DNA of 64,000 nt from Clostridia bacterium (GCA_017473435.1 JAFULG010000013.1:1-64000), one strand, 5' to 3'. Positions 41,128-50,434 are shown, counted from the first letter of the stretch. Numbers and translations: made by a program. Notes: generated from the letters alone by a model not told the origin.

Positions 41128-42342
41128 ATGAAATATATTGAAGGCGGCGTTACAGCCGCAAAGGGTTTTATTGCATCAGGTATACATTGCGGTATAAGAA
41201 AAAATCAAAGCAAAAAGGATCTCGCAATGATAAAAAGTGAGGTTAAAGCTTCAGCGGCAGCAGTTTATACGCAAAATAAGGTTTACGGTGCACCGATAAC
41301 CGTTACAAGAAATAACCTTGCTGATGGTTATGCTCAGGCAGTTATTGTAAACAGCGGCAATGCAAATACCTGCAACAGCGACGGTGTAGAGAAAGCGGAA
41401 ATGATGTGTGATATTGCATCGGCAGCTATGGTTGTTGACAAAAGCGATATTATAGTTGCTTCAACAGGTGTTATCGGTATGAGCCTTGATATAAAGCCTA
41501 TTGCCGATCATGCTGAACAACTTGCTTCACAGTTGTCCGCTGACGGAGGCAACGATGCTGCTCATGCAATTATGACAACGGATACAGTTCCGAAGGAATG
41601 TGCTGTTCAATTTGAATTAGGCGGAAAACCCGTGACTCTCGGAGCTTGCTGCAAGGGTTCGGGTATGATTCATCCAAATATGGCAACAATGCTTTGTTTT
41701 ATGACGACGGACTGTAAAATAAGTCCCGTTATGCTTCAGAAGGCTTTGAGCGATACGGTTAAGGATACCTTCAATATGATTTCCGTTGACGGCGATACAT
41801 CAACTAATGATATGGTATGTATTATGGCAAACGGTTTTGCGGAAAATGATGAAATTACCGAAATCGGTGCTGATTACGAAACCTTCAAAACCGCCCTTAA
41901 AGAGGTTTCTGTAAAGCTTTCGCGTCTTATTGCCGGAGACGGTGAGGGTGCTCAAAGGCTTCTTGAATGTACGGTGACGGGTGCCCCTGATGAAATCACG
42001 GCAAAGAAAATCGCTAAGTCGATTATCTGCTCTTCTCTTGTGAAAACTGCTATGTTCGGTGCTGATGCAAACTGGGGCAGAATCCTTTGTGCTATCGGAT
42101 ACACCGAGGGTGATTTCAGTATTGAGACCATCGATGTTTTTCTCTCATCCTGCAAAGGCAAGGTAAAGGTTTGTGAAAACGGTTTCGGTATTGAGTTTTC
42201 CGAGGATAAAGCAAAAGAGATTCTCCTTGAAAGTGAAATCGTTCTTACGGTTTGTATGAACCAGGGTGACTTTGATGCAACAGCCTGGGGTTGTGATCTT
42301 ACCTACGATTATGTAAAGATTAACGGCGATTACCGTACATAA
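41128..42342 (+). CDS. argJ: Glutamate N-acetyltransferase / ornithine acetyltransferase
   Basis: 404 residues. It transfers acetyl from N-acetylornithine to glutamate and may also use acetyl-CoA. Self-cleavage occurs before the threonine of KGSGMIHPNMATMLCF (about 180-195); AVIVNSGNANTCN (about 71-83) and GDTSTNDMV are also family marks. Its presence without argE in the cluster indicates the recycling form of the pathway. GGAGG lies 7-8 nt before the ATG. Confidence 0.96.
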   Translation: MKYIEGGVTAAKGFIASGIHCGIRKNQSKKDLAMIKSEVKASAAAVYTQNKVYGAPITVTRNNLADGYAQAVIVNSGNANTCNSDGVEKAEMMCDIASAAMVVDKSDIIVASTGVIGMSLDIKPIADHAEQLASQLSADGGNDAAHAIMTTDTVPKECAVQFELGGKPVTLGACCKGSGMIHPNMATMLCFMTTDCKISPVMLQKALSDTVKDTFNMISVDGDTSTNDMVCIMANGFAENDEITEIGADYETFKTALKEVSVKLSRLIAGDGEGAQRLLECTVTGAPDEITAKKIAKSIICSSLVKTAMFGADANWGRILCAIGYTEGDFSIETIDVFLSSCKGKVKVCENGFGIEFSEDKAKEILLESEIVLTVCMNQGDFDATAWGCDLTYDYVKINGDYRT

Positions 42343-42353
42343 GAGGTGCACAA

Positions 42354-43226
42354 ATGGAAGAAAAAATTATAATCAGTGATGAAATGAAGGCACAGGTGCT
42401 AACGGCGGCCCTGCCTTATATTCAGAAATACTACGGAAAAACCGTTGTTGTTAAATATGGCGGAAATGCTATGATAAATCCTGAGCTTAAGCAGGCTGTT
42501 ATGAGTGACATAATACTGCTCACCCTTGTCGGGATTAAAATTGTGCTTATTCACGGAGGCGGTCCGGAAATCAGCAGTATGCTTAAAAAGCTTGGTATAG
42601 AATCAAAATTTGTAAACGGCTTGCGGTATACTGATAAAGAAACAGCAGAAGTTGTACAGATGGTGCTTGCCGGAAAAACGAACAAAGATCTCGTTTCTCT
42701 TGTCGAACGTTGCGGCGGTAAAGCGGTAGGTCTTTGCGGTATTGACGGAGCTATGATAAAAGCAAAGCCGATGGAGGATGATTTTGATTACGGTTTTGTT
42801 GGAGATATTACAGATATAGATCCCAGGCCTATTGAAAAGGTTCTGCAGGAAGGTTATATTCCCGTAATTGCTACTGTCGGTATTGATGATGACGGTCAGG
42901 TTTATAACATCAATGCAGATACTGCGGCGGCTGAAATTGCAGCAGCCCTTAACGCTGAAAATATTATAACTCTTTCGGACATCCCGGGACTGTTAAGAGA
43001 TGTTAACGATTCTACAACTCTTATATCTGAAATCCATGTTGATGAAGTGACATCTCTTATTGAGAGCGGAATTATCTCAGGCGGAATGATACCTAAAATG
43101 AAAAGCTGTGAAAAGGCTGTGAGAAGCGGTGTGAAAAAGGCTGTAATGATTGACGGCAGAATACCTCATTCAATCCTTATTGAAATGTTTTCTGATGAAG
43201 GTATCGGTACTCTTATGACAAAGTGA
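42354..43226 (+). CDS. argB: Acetylglutamate kinase
   Basis: 290 residues of the amino-acid kinase fold. VVVKYGGNAM (about 31-40), IHGGGPEISSML (about 63-74), GLCGIDGAM, and the INADTAAAEIA (about 184-194) ATP site are visible. An N-terminal helix extends before the core, as in arginine-inhibited kinases, so feedback control is likely. GAGGTG precedes the ATG. Confidence 0.96.
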   Translation: MEEKIIISDEMKAQVLTAALPYIQKYYGKTVVVKYGGNAMINPELKQAVMSDIILLTLVGIKIVLIHGGGPEISSMLKKLGIESKFVNGLRYTDKETAEVVQMVLAGKTNKDLVSLVERCGGKAVGLCGIDGAMIKAKPMEDDFDYGFVGDITDIDPRPIEKVLQEGYIPVIATVGIDDDGQVYNINADTAAAEIAAALNAENIITLSDIPGLLRDVNDSTTLISEIHVDEVTSLIESGIISGGMIPKMKSCEKAVRSGVKKAVMIDGRIPHSILIEMFSDEGIGTLMTK

Positions 43227-43235
43227 GGCAAAGTT

Positions 43236-44420
43236 ATGAGTAATTATGAAAAAATACAAGCGACAGACAAAGCTTATGTTGCAAATACCTACGGTCGCTT
43301 TCCCGTTGCAATTAAAAAGGGAAAGGGCGCTGTCTGCTATGACTTTGACGGTAAAAAATATATCGATTTTTCAAGCGGCATCGGTGTTAATTCTCTTGGC
43401 TTTTGCGATGACGGATGGATAAAAGCGGTGACCGGACAATTAAGTACCCTGCAACACATATCCAATTTATACTACACCTCACCCTGTGCTGAAGCGGCAA
43501 AGATCCTTTGTGAAAAAACCGGGATGAAAAAAGTTTTTTTTTCAAACAGCGGTGCTGAAAGCAACGAGGGTGCAATCAAATGTGCCCGTAAGTACAGCTT
43601 TATGAATTACGGCGAAGGAAGAAACAAAATTATCACTCTTAATAATTCTTTTCACGGCAGAACGGTAACCACCCTTGCTGCAACGGGTCAGGACGTTTTT
43701 CATAATTTCTTCTTTCCTTTTACACAGGGCTTTGAATTTGCTCCCGCAAATGATATTGACGCTTTGAAAATCGCTTTGGAAGACAGTTCTGTGTGCGCCT
43801 TGATGATTGAGCTTATTCAGGGAGAGGGCGGTGTGATGCCGCTTGATAAGGCTTTTGTAAAAGAAGCTGAAAAGCTCTGTAAAGAAAAGGATATCCTGCT
43901 TATTGTTGATGAAGTGCAGACCGGTATCGGAAGAACGGGTAAGCTTTTTGCTTTTCAGCAGTATGACATAACTCCCGATATAGTAACAACGGCAAAAGGA
44001 ATAGGCGGAGGTCTTCCTCTCGGGTGCGTAATCTTCGGTGAAAAGACAGAAAAAGTGCTTGAGGCAGGAGATCACGCAACCACCTTCGGCGGTAATCCCG
44101 TTGCAACAGCCGGTGCAAAGTATATACTCGAGAAAATGAATGATGATTTTCTCGCTGAGGTTGAGTCAAAGGGCAATTATATAAAAGATAAGCTTACGAA
44201 AATGCCTCATGTTATTGCCTGTGACGGTATGGGGCTTATGATTGGAGTCCGACTTGACAACAGCATAAAATCTGCCGATGTTGTGAAAAAAGGTATAGAT
44301 AACGGTGTACTTACTTTAACTGCAAAAGCAAAGCTGCGTTTACTTCCTCCTTTAACAATTTCCTACAAGGAGATTAATGAAGGACTTTCGGCAATCGCAA
44401 AGACTCTTGATGAAATATAA
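43236..44420 (+). CDS. argD: Acetylornithine aminotransferase
   Basis: 394 residues, class III PLP aminotransferase. FSSGIGVNSLG, NSGAESNEGAIKCARKY (about 106-122), DEVQTGIGRTGKLFAFQ (about 222-238) and the PLP lysine in TTAKGIGGGLPLG (about 249-261) are present. It is the last gene of argCJBD, 9 bp after argB, and ends at a strong terminator. Confidence 0.95.
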   Translation: MSNYEKIQATDKAYVANTYGRFPVAIKKGKGAVCYDFDGKKYIDFSSGIGVNSLGFCDDGWIKAVTGQLSTLQHISNLYYTSPCAEAAKILCEKTGMKKVFFSNSGAESNEGAIKCARKYSFMNYGEGRNKIITLNNSFHGRTVTTLAATGQDVFHNFFFPFTQGFEFAPANDIDALKIALEDSSVCALMIELIQGEGGVMPLDKAFVKEAEKLCKEKDILLIVDEVQTGIGRTGKLFAFQQYDITPDIVTTAKGIGGGLPLGCVIFGEKTEKVLEAGDHATTFGGNPVATAGAKYILEKMNDDFLAEVESKGNYIKDKLTKMPHVIACDGMGLMIGVRLDNSIKSADVVKKGIDNGVLTLTAKAKLRLLPPLTISYKEINEGLSAIAKTLDEI

Positions 44421-44426
44421 TATAAG

Positions 44427-44467
44427 ATGAGCTGTAAAAACATGGGTTTTAACAGCTCATTTTTTCT
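44427..44467 (+). terminator. Terminator after argD
   Basis: ATGAGCTGT at 44427-44435 pairs with ACAGCTCAT at 44452-44460, extended inside by AAAAC/GTTTT, and is followed by TTTTTT. Confidence 0.9.
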
Positions 44468-44473
44468 TGCATG

Positions 44474-44502
44474 CATAGTTTTAACTGTATACGCATAGTA
44501 AT
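44474..44502 (+). promoter_or_regulatory. Candidate SigE promoter of spoIVA
   Basis: GCATAGT (-35, core CATAGT 44474-44479) and CATAGTAAT (-10, from 44494) are 14 bp apart, matching the SigE pattern of CATA in both boxes. spoIVA is a SigE gene in Bacillus. Confidence 0.65.
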
Positions 44503-44534
44503 TAGCGTAACATTTTACAAAGAGGACGGATGAC

Positions 44535-46007
44535 ATGACAAGTATTTATAATTCTATTGCACAGCGTACAAAGGGAGATATCTATATCGGAATAGTCGGA
44601 CCTGTCAGAACCGGTAAATCCACCTTTATTAAAAAGTTTATGGATAATCTCGTTATACCAAACATTGAAAATCAGGCTGAAAGAGAGCGTGCAACCGATG
44701 AGTTGCCGCAATCTGCGTCGGGCAAAACCATTATGACAACCGAGCCTAAATTTGTTCCCGAAAAAGCAGTAAGTATAACAGTTGATGATTCGGCTGAATT
44801 CAGAGTCAGACTTATTGATTGTGTAGGCTATGTTATTCCCGGAAGTCTTGGTTACATAGAGAACGGAAATGCGAGAATGGTGAAAACACCTTGGCTTGAA
44901 AAAGAAATTCCGTTTAACCTTGCGGCTGAAATCGGTACAAAAAAGGTAATTGATGAGCACTCAACCGTTGGTCTTGTTGTTACTACTGACGGCAGTATTT
45001 CAGAACTTGAAAGAGATAATTACGCAGAGGCAGAAGAACGGGTCATAAATGAGCTGAAAAGCCATAATAAACCTTTTATAGTGCTTATGAACAGCAGAAC
45101 ACCGGGCTCTAAATACTGTACGGAGCTTTCTGCAGAATTGGCAGAAAAATACGGCGTAAGGGTATTACCGGTGAACTGTCTGGAGATGACGGGTGAAGAA
45201 ATCAGTAAAATAATGATGGAGCTTCTTTATGAATTTCCTGTTAAACAGCTTGAAATAGATTTTCCAAGGTGGATTTCAGGTCTTGAAAAAGAGCATCATC
45301 TGAAAAAGAGTCTTTACGAAGCAATAAAAGAATCAGCAGACGGTGTTATTAAAATGAGAGACGGAAAGCTTTTTGCGGTAAAGATGTCAGAGACACATAA
45401 CGTTGAGGGTTGTAAAGTAGATAAAATAGATTTGTCGAAGGGTTGTATTGTTGTTAAGCTCAATGTAAATCAGGATTTATTCTACAAGGTTCTGAGTGAA
45501 AAAACAGAAATCGACATTAAGGATGAACAGGAGCTTATGACTGCGCTGTGTGATTTAAATAAAGCAAAAAAAGAATATGAGCATTTTAAAACTGCTCTGG
45601 AAGAGGTTGAAAAAACAGGTTACGGTATAGTTATGCCGACAATGGAGCAGCTGAGTCTTGAAGAGCCTGAAATAATGCGGCAGGGTGGAAGATACGGTGT
45701 AAGACTAAAGGCTTCCGCACCGTCAATTCATATGTTAAAGGCTGATATAACGACCGAGGTTGCACCTATCGTCGGGTCGGAAAGTCAGTCTGAAGAGCTT
45801 ATCATGTATTTGCTGAAGGAATTTGAGGAGGATCCGAAAAAAATTTGGGAGTCAAATATTTTCGGTAAGAGTCTGAACAGTCTTGTAAACGAAGGGCTTC
45901 ATAATAAGCTTTATAAAATGCCGACAGAAGCACGCATGAAAATCCAGGAAACGCTGGAGCGCGTTATCAATGAGGGCTGCAGCGGACTGATATGTATTAT
46001 TTTGTGA
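44535..46007 (+). CDS. spoIVA: Stage IV sporulation protein A, coat morphogenetic ATPase
   Basis: 490 residues. SpoIVA polymerises on the forespore surface, using ATP hydrolysis, to form the base of the spore coat. The Walker A motif GPVRTGKST (about 19-27) lies in an N-terminal GTPase-like domain, followed by LIDCVGYVIPGSLGY and a helical middle. The C-terminal SpoVM-interaction region ends LICIIL. GAGGACGG precedes the ATG. A SigE-type promoter lies upstream. Confidence 0.97.
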   Translation: MTSIYNSIAQRTKGDIYIGIVGPVRTGKSTFIKKFMDNLVIPNIENQAERERATDELPQSASGKTIMTTEPKFVPEKAVSITVDDSAEFRVRLIDCVGYVIPGSLGYIENGNARMVKTPWLEKEIPFNLAAEIGTKKVIDEHSTVGLVVTTDGSISELERDNYAEAEERVINELKSHNKPFIVLMNSRTPGSKYCTELSAELAEKYGVRVLPVNCLEMTGEEISKIMMELLYEFPVKQLEIDFPRWISGLEKEHHLKKSLYEAIKESADGVIKMRDGKLFAVKMSETHNVEGCKVDKIDLSKGCIVVKLNVNQDLFYKVLSEKTEIDIKDEQELMTALCDLNKAKKEYEHFKTALEEVEKTGYGIVMPTMEQLSLEEPEIMRQGGRYGVRLKASAPSIHMLKADITTEVAPIVGSESQSEELIMYLLKEFEEDPKKIWESNIFGKSLNSLVNEGLHNKLYKMPTEARMKIQETLERVINEGCSGLICIIL

Positions 46008-46093
46008 AGCAAAAATCTGAAAAGTGATAAATCCCGGAGTACAGTTGGCTGTTTGATTGTAAGCCGTAATTTTTATTGAACTGTTTGAACGGA

Positions 46094-46780
46094 GTGGTAG
46101 TAACGTTTGAACTTATAAGATTGGTTTTTCAGAATTTAACATTTTTTGCGTTACACCTGAAAAATCTGAATTCCTTCCCGAAGCCGCTTTCTGCTGCTGA
46201 GGAAAAGGATTTGCTTGTAAAAGCAAAAAAAGGAGACAATTCTGCAAGAAACAGTCTTATTGAACACAATCTGAGACTTGTTTCTCATATCGTTAAAAAA
46301 TATTATTCCGATTATGATGAACAGGAGGATCTTATATCCCTGGGTACAATCGGCCTTATAAAGGGCATTGATACCTTCGATGCGGAAAAAGGAGCAAGAC
46401 TTGTCACTTATGCAGCAAGATGTGTGGAAAACGAAATTCTGATGTATTTCCGGGCAAAGAAAAAGGATTCAAACGTCGTTTCTGTCAACGAGCCTATTGA
46501 CAGTGACAGTGACGGCAACCCTTTGACCCTGATTGATGTAATTTATACTGAAGATACTATCAGTGATGATATTGATCTGAAAAATAAAACTAAACGGCTT
46601 TATGAGCTTGTTGAGCAGATTTCTGATACAAGAGAAAGGCAGATCATTATTCAGCGCTACGGTCTGTATAACACTAAGATTTATACTCAGCGTGAAATTG
46701 CTAAGAGAATGAATATTTCTCGCTCTTATGTTTCCCGTATTGAGAAAAAGGTTATAGAAGAGCTGAAAGATAAATTTTAA
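46094..46780 (+). CDS. sigK: Sporulation sigma factor SigK, uninterrupted
   Basis: About 228 residues. A hydrophobic N-terminal pro-sequence (about 5-25) precedes SFPKPLSAAEEKDLL. Regions 2.1-2.4 (HNLRLVSHIVKKYY to AARCVENEILMYFR) and region 4 (TQREIAKRMNISRSYVSRIEKK) follow. This fits pro-SigK, the late mother-cell sigma factor activated by cleavage of the pro-sequence. The coding frame is continuous, with no skin-type element. The start is uncertain: GTG 46094 or TTG 46076; the only ribosome-like GGAG (46091-46094) suits neither well. Confidence 0.9.
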   Translation: MVVTFELIRLVFQNLTFFALHLKNLNSFPKPLSAAEEKDLLVKAKKGDNSARNSLIEHNLRLVSHIVKKYYSDYDEQEDLISLGTIGLIKGIDTFDAEKGARLVTYAARCVENEILMYFRAKKKDSNVVSVNEPIDSDSDGNPLTLIDVIYTEDTISDDIDLKNKTKRLYELVEQISDTRERQIIIQRYGLYNTKIYTQREIAKRMNISRSYVSRIEKKVIEELKDKF

Positions 46781-46785
46781 TGATG

Positions 46786-46820
46786 AACATGCGGTGCGTT
46801 AAGTATCGCATGTTTTTTTT
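46786..46820 (+). terminator. Terminator after sigK
   Basis: AACATGCG at 46786-46793 pairs with CGCATGTT at 46807-46814, running into a T8 tract. Confidence 0.88.
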
Positions 46821-46831
46821 GTTTGAAATGT

Positions 46832-46860
46832 TTTACATATTTGATTTTATGGTGTATAAT
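46832..46860 (+). promoter_or_regulatory. Promoter of the chromate transporter pair
   Basis: TTTACA at 46832-46837 and perfect TATAAT at 46855-46860, 17 bp apart. Confidence 0.7.
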
Positions 46861-46887
46861 GGTTGTAGTTTAAGAGAGGTGTATTCA

Positions 46888-47472
46888 ATGAATAAGAAAA
46901 AGACGGTAATAGTTTTGTTTTTCACAATGATGAAAATCGGACTGTTTACTTTCGGCGGCGGATATGCAATGATTGCGTTGCTTGAAAATGAGTTTATTGA
47001 AAAGAAAAAGTGGATTGACAAGGAAGAGTTTCTTAATATGGCGGCGATTGCTGAATCAACTCCCGGGCCGATTGCTATTAACGCTGCTACTTATGTCGGA
47101 TACAAGGTTGCAGGGCTCATCGGAAGTATTGTTTCTACTGTTGCAATATGCATTCCTTCTTTTTTAATTATATATATAATATCTTTGTTTTTTGATAAGT
47201 TTCTTGAACTTGAATTTATAGCAAATGCTTTTAAGGGAATACAGGTTTGTGTTTTGTATCTTATTCTTTCTGCCGGTGTGCGTCTTTTCAAAGGTATGAA
47301 AAAAAGCTTATTCAATATTATTTTATTTTTCAGCGTGTTTGTGGTTATGACTGCTTTTTCTCTTTTTGCAGTTAATTTTTCAACAATATATTACATTCTT
47401 ATAAGCGGAATTATAGGTATGTGCAGTTACTTTATTTCTCTTATTATAAGGGATAAAAAGGAGGGGAAATAA
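46888..47472 (+). CDS. Chromate transporter, first half (short CHR type)
   Basis: 194 residues, six or so membrane segments. The CHR signature GLFTFGGGYAMIALLE (about 18-33) and ESTPGPIAINAATYVGY (about 56-72) are present. Short CHR proteins work as paired halves; the second half follows at once. They may export chromate or take up related anions, and physiological cargo is unclear. ATG 46888 follows AGAGGTG; longer in-frame starts cross the promoter and terminator. Confidence 0.88.
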   Translation: MNKKKTVIVLFFTMMKIGLFTFGGGYAMIALLENEFIEKKKWIDKEEFLNMAAIAESTPGPIAINAATYVGYKVAGLIGSIVSTVAICIPSFLIIYIISLFFDKFLELEFIANAFKGIQVCVLYLILSAGVRLFKGMKKSLFNIILFFSVFVVMTAFSLFAVNFSTIYYILISGIIGMCSYFISLIIRDKKEGK

Positions 47473-48044
47473 TGATGCTGTTAAAGTTATTTCTTACTTT
47501 CCTTGAAATCGGTGCTGTTTCCTTCGGCGGCGGTTACGGTATGATATCTCTGATGAGGGAAAAAGCGCTTTTAAATGCCTGGCTTACAGAAGAGGAGCTT
47601 CTGAATTTTATCGCTGTTGCAGAATCTACGCCCGGACCTATTGCTGTCAATATGGCTACATTTATAGGCGCAAGCCGGGGCGGATTGCTCGGAAGCATCT
47701 GCGCTACTGCGGGAGTTGTGCTTCCGTCCTTTATAATTATACTTATAATTGCGGCTCTTATTGGTAATCTGCTCAAATATAAGCCCGTTAACGCGTTTCT
47801 TTCCGGCGTGAAGCCTTGCGTTGTTGCGCTTATTTTCGCAACTGCTGTTAAGATGCTGCTAACGAAGCTTACAGGTATAGGAGTTATCGGAGATTCCTTT
47901 GTTGCAGATATAAAGGGTGTAATTATTCTGGCAGTAATTATCACGGTGTCGTTTTTTTGGAAAAAAATTAAAAAGAAGAAGCTGTCACCGATTTTGCTTA
48001 TATTGTTTTCTGCTTTATTAGGAATGTTTTTTTATTCAATATAA
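47472..48044 (+). CDS. Chromate transporter, second half (short CHR type)
   Basis: 190 residues, homologous to the preceding gene: GAVSFGGGYGMISLMRE (about 14-30) and ESTPGPIAVNMATFIG (about 52-67). The start overlaps the first gene's stop by one base, with GGAGGGG upstream, so the two halves are co-translated and probably form a heterodimer with opposite topologies. Confidence 0.88.
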   Translation: MMLLKLFLTFLEIGAVSFGGGYGMISLMREKALLNAWLTEEELLNFIAVAESTPGPIAVNMATFIGASRGGLLGSICATAGVVLPSFIIILIIAALIGNLLKYKPVNAFLSGVKPCVVALIFATAVKMLLTKLTGIGVIGDSFVADIKGVIILAVIITVSFFWKKIKKKKLSPILLILFSALLGMFFYSI

Positions 48045-48128
48045 AATTGTTCTTACGTATAATTTATATTGAATAAAACAAAAAAATGGCGTATAATGGA
48101 ATAAAATTATACTAGGAGGAGAAGAAAA

Positions 48129-49460
48129 ATGGGCAAGAAAATTATAGTTGCAGGCGGCGGACACGGCGGTATCGGTTGTGCTGCATTGCTTGCTAAAAAA
48201 GGCTTTGACGTAACTGTATACGAAAAATGCAAAAGAAAAGATATCGGCTATGACTGGACTGACATTTTTGACAGAAAGGCTTTCGCAGCTATAGGTATGG
48301 ATATGCCCTCTGATGATAAGTGGTGCCTTAAAAACGATATGACCTTTTACGGCCCGAATATGACAATGGCTCTTGTTCAGAATACGCCTGTTGATCAGCT
48401 TGAAATTCAGATGGAAAGAAAGGTGCTGTATGACTGCATAATTGAATATGCAGAAAATTGCGGTGTTAAATTTGAGTTCGGCAATGCCGTTGAAGCTCCG
48501 ATTATGCTCGGTAACAGAGTAGTGGGCATCAAAACTGAAAAAGGTGACGTTTTCGGCGATCTTGTAATTGATTCTTGTGGTATGAATTCTCCTGTAAGGG
48601 GTCAGCTTCCCGAATATCTCGGTATCCAGCATGAGGCTCAGCCTTTTGAGCGCTTTTATGTATGGAGAGGCTTTTACGAAAAGCTCGAATGTGACAATAT
48701 CCCCGACAAGTTCAGACTTATGCTTTTCCACAAGGGTAAGCTTGGTATTTCCTGGGTTGCGGAAGAAGAGGAATATACCGATGTTCTTATCGGCAGATTT
48801 ATTGAGCCTGATATGGAAGAGGTTGAAAAAACTCTTGCTGTGCTTCGTGAAGAAAACGGTCATCTCGGCGAAAAGCTTGTCAGAGGGGGAGCTTTTGCCC
48901 ACATTCCTGTAAGACAGCCCCTAGCTGTGCTTGTAGCTGACGGCTATGCCGCAATCGGTGACTGTGCGTTTATGACCGTACCCATTATCGGCTCAGGTAT
49001 TGCAAACAGTATGAAAGCTGCAAAAATCCTTGCTGAGGTAATATGCAATGATAAGACAGAGAGCTACAGCGCCGCTGCGCTCTGGAAGTATCAGAAGGAA
49101 TACTGGAAGCAGATAGGTAATTCGATGGCACCTATGGCTGCAGTTAAGCTTCTTCTAACTCGTCTTCAGCCTGAGGAAATTGATTACATATTTGAAAAGG
49201 GCATACTTAATGCTGAGGATATGACTATAAGTGCAGACACAACAAGCCTTTTCGATATGGTAAAGGATATGATTGAGCCTGAGGCTCTCAAGGCAAAAAT
49301 CACGGGTCTTGCAGGTAATCCTGCGGTGCTTAAAAAGATACTCCGAATGGTAAAGGATATCGCTGCTGTTACCGTTGCAACGACTCTTATGCCTGCATCT
49401 TATGAGGTTAACAAGGTTCGTAAGTGGGCAGAAATGTATAATAAGTGTTTCAAGAGATAA
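48129..49460 (+). CDS. FAD-dependent oxidoreductase, geranylgeranyl-reductase-like
   Basis: 443 residues. An N-terminal dinucleotide fold IIVAGGGHGGIGCAALLAKKG (split: IIVAGGGHGG, IGCAALLAKKG), residues about 5-25, binds FAD. A second FAD-contacting motif, GYAAIGDCAFMTVPIIGSGI (about 272-291), is like the GD motif of the GR2/PHBH group. Related proteins reduce isoprenoid chains or hydroxylate aromatics; the substrate is unknown here. GGAGGAG precedes the ATG. It stands alone between the CHR genes and a terminator. Confidence 0.75.
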   Translation: MGKKIIVAGGGHGGIGCAALLAKKGFDVTVYEKCKRKDIGYDWTDIFDRKAFAAIGMDMPSDDKWCLKNDMTFYGPNMTMALVQNTPVDQLEIQMERKVLYDCIIEYAENCGVKFEFGNAVEAPIMLGNRVVGIKTEKGDVFGDLVIDSCGMNSPVRGQLPEYLGIQHEAQPFERFYVWRGFYEKLECDNIPDKFRLMLFHKGKLGISWVAEEEEYTDVLIGRFIEPDMEEVEKTLAVLREENGHLGEKLVRGGAFAHIPVRQPLAVLVADGYAAIGDCAFMTVPIIGSGIANSMKAAKILAEVICNDKTESYSAAALWKYQKEYWKQIGNSMAPMAAVKLLLTRLQPEEIDYIFEKGILNAEDMTISADTTSLFDMVKDMIEPEALKAKITGLAGNPAVLKKILRMVKDIAAVTVATTLMPASYEVNKVRKWAEMYNKCFKR

Positions 49461-49464
49461 AACT

Positions 49465-49500
49465 TATCCCACCGTTTTTTTACGGTGGGATATTTATAAG
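49465..49500 (+). terminator. Terminator after the FAD oxidoreductase
   Basis: A perfect 11-bp stem TATCCCACCGT/ACGGTGGGATA, 49465-49475 with 49482-49492, followed by TTTATAAG. Confidence 0.8.
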
Positions 49501-49569
49501 AGTAACAAGTATAATCCGTATCCGCTTCAAAGTGTGATTTTTCACGGATTTTGGCAAATAAAAAATCAA

Positions 49570-49606
49570 ACACAGCAAAACCGGCAGGCTTTGCTGTGTT
49601 TTTTTA
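49570..49606. terminator. Second hairpin terminator, usable by both strands
   Basis: ACACAGCAAA at 49570-49579 pairs with TTTGCTGTGT at 49590-49599, followed by T8 on the plus strand; on the minus strand the stem is followed by TTGATTTTTTATTT. It would end tatD transcripts on the minus strand. The rest of 49493-49666 holds no gene I can support. Confidence 0.8.
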
Positions 49607-49666
49607 GAAGCATCGGCGGGAATCAGCCCTCAAAAAACGGGTGCGGATTATATTTGCCGCCTGTAG

Positions 49667-50434
49667 TTATGTGATATTAAAAAGTCTTTTAGCGTTTTCG
49701 TTACAGATATCAATAAGCTCTTGTGCTTCAATGCCTTTGATTTCTGCGATCTTTTCGGCGGTATATGCTATATGCGCTGAATCGCAACGCTGTCCTCTGA
49801 AGGGAACAGGAGTCATATAGGGAGCGTCGGTTTCGAGTAAAAGTCTGTCAAGGGGAAGATATTCTACCACTTCGATGGGCTTTTTTGCGTTTTTGAAGGT
49901 TACCGCTCCGCCGATACCAATGTACATGCCGAGCTTTACAATCTCTTTTGCCATCTCAGCGGAGCCTGAGAAACAGTGAACAACACCCTTGGGTCTGTGC
50001 TTTTTCAAAAGGTTCATAGTATCCTCGTGAGCTTCTCTGTCGTGGACTATAACGGGAAGATTGAGCTTGTTTGCGAGAATGAGCTGTCTTTCAAAAATTT
50101 CAATCTGACGCTCTCTCGGTGAAAAATCATAGTGATAATCGAGTCCGATTTCGCCGACGGCAACCACTTTTTTGTTGCTGTAAAGCTTTTCTATTTCCGC
50201 AAGGTCGTCTTCGGTTGTTTCTTCTGCTTCGTGAGCGTGAACACCGATGGCGGCGAAAATAAAATCATATTTTTCAGCAAGATTGAGAGTTGAGAGGCTT
50301 GATTTAAGATCACAGCCGCAGTTGACTATATGGCTTACTCCTTTAACCTTGAGAGAACAGAGAAGTTCATCTCTGTCCTCTTCAAAGCGTGAATCGTCAT
50401 AATGAGCGTGGGTATCAAAAATATTGCCGTACAT
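49667..50434 (-). CDS. tatD: TatD-family metal-dependent deoxyribonuclease
   Basis: 255 residues, TIM-barrel hydrolase. DTHAHYDD (about 7-14), GEIGLDYHYDFSPRE (about 95-109), PVIVHDREA (about 126-134), HCFSGSAEMA (about 153-162) and LLLETDAPYM (about 199-208) are all TatD/YcfH marks. It starts right after the metG stop. metG-tatD is a frequent pair in Firmicutes. Confidence 0.95.
   Translation of the reverse strand: MYGNIFDTHAHYDDSRFEEDRDELLCSLKVKGVSHIVNCGCDLKSSLSTLNLAEKYDFIFAAIGVHAHEAEETTEDDLAEIEKLYSNKKVVAVGEIGLDYHYDFSPRERQIEIFERQLILANKLNLPVIVHDREAHEDTMNLLKKHRPKGVVHCFSGSAEMAKEIVKLGMYIGIGGAVTFKNAKKPIEVVEYLPLDRLLLETDAPYMTPVPFRGQRCDSAHIAYTAEKIAEIKGIEAQELIDICNENAKRLFNIT

Noticed and set aside
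44502..44960. Minus-strand frame opposite the spoIVA start
   Set aside because: It covers the Walker A region of spoIVA on the other strand and the spoIVA promoter; no support.
46888..48044. Tandem duplication or broken full-length chrA
   Set aside because: Paired half-length CHR genes with overlapping start and stop are a known natural arrangement.
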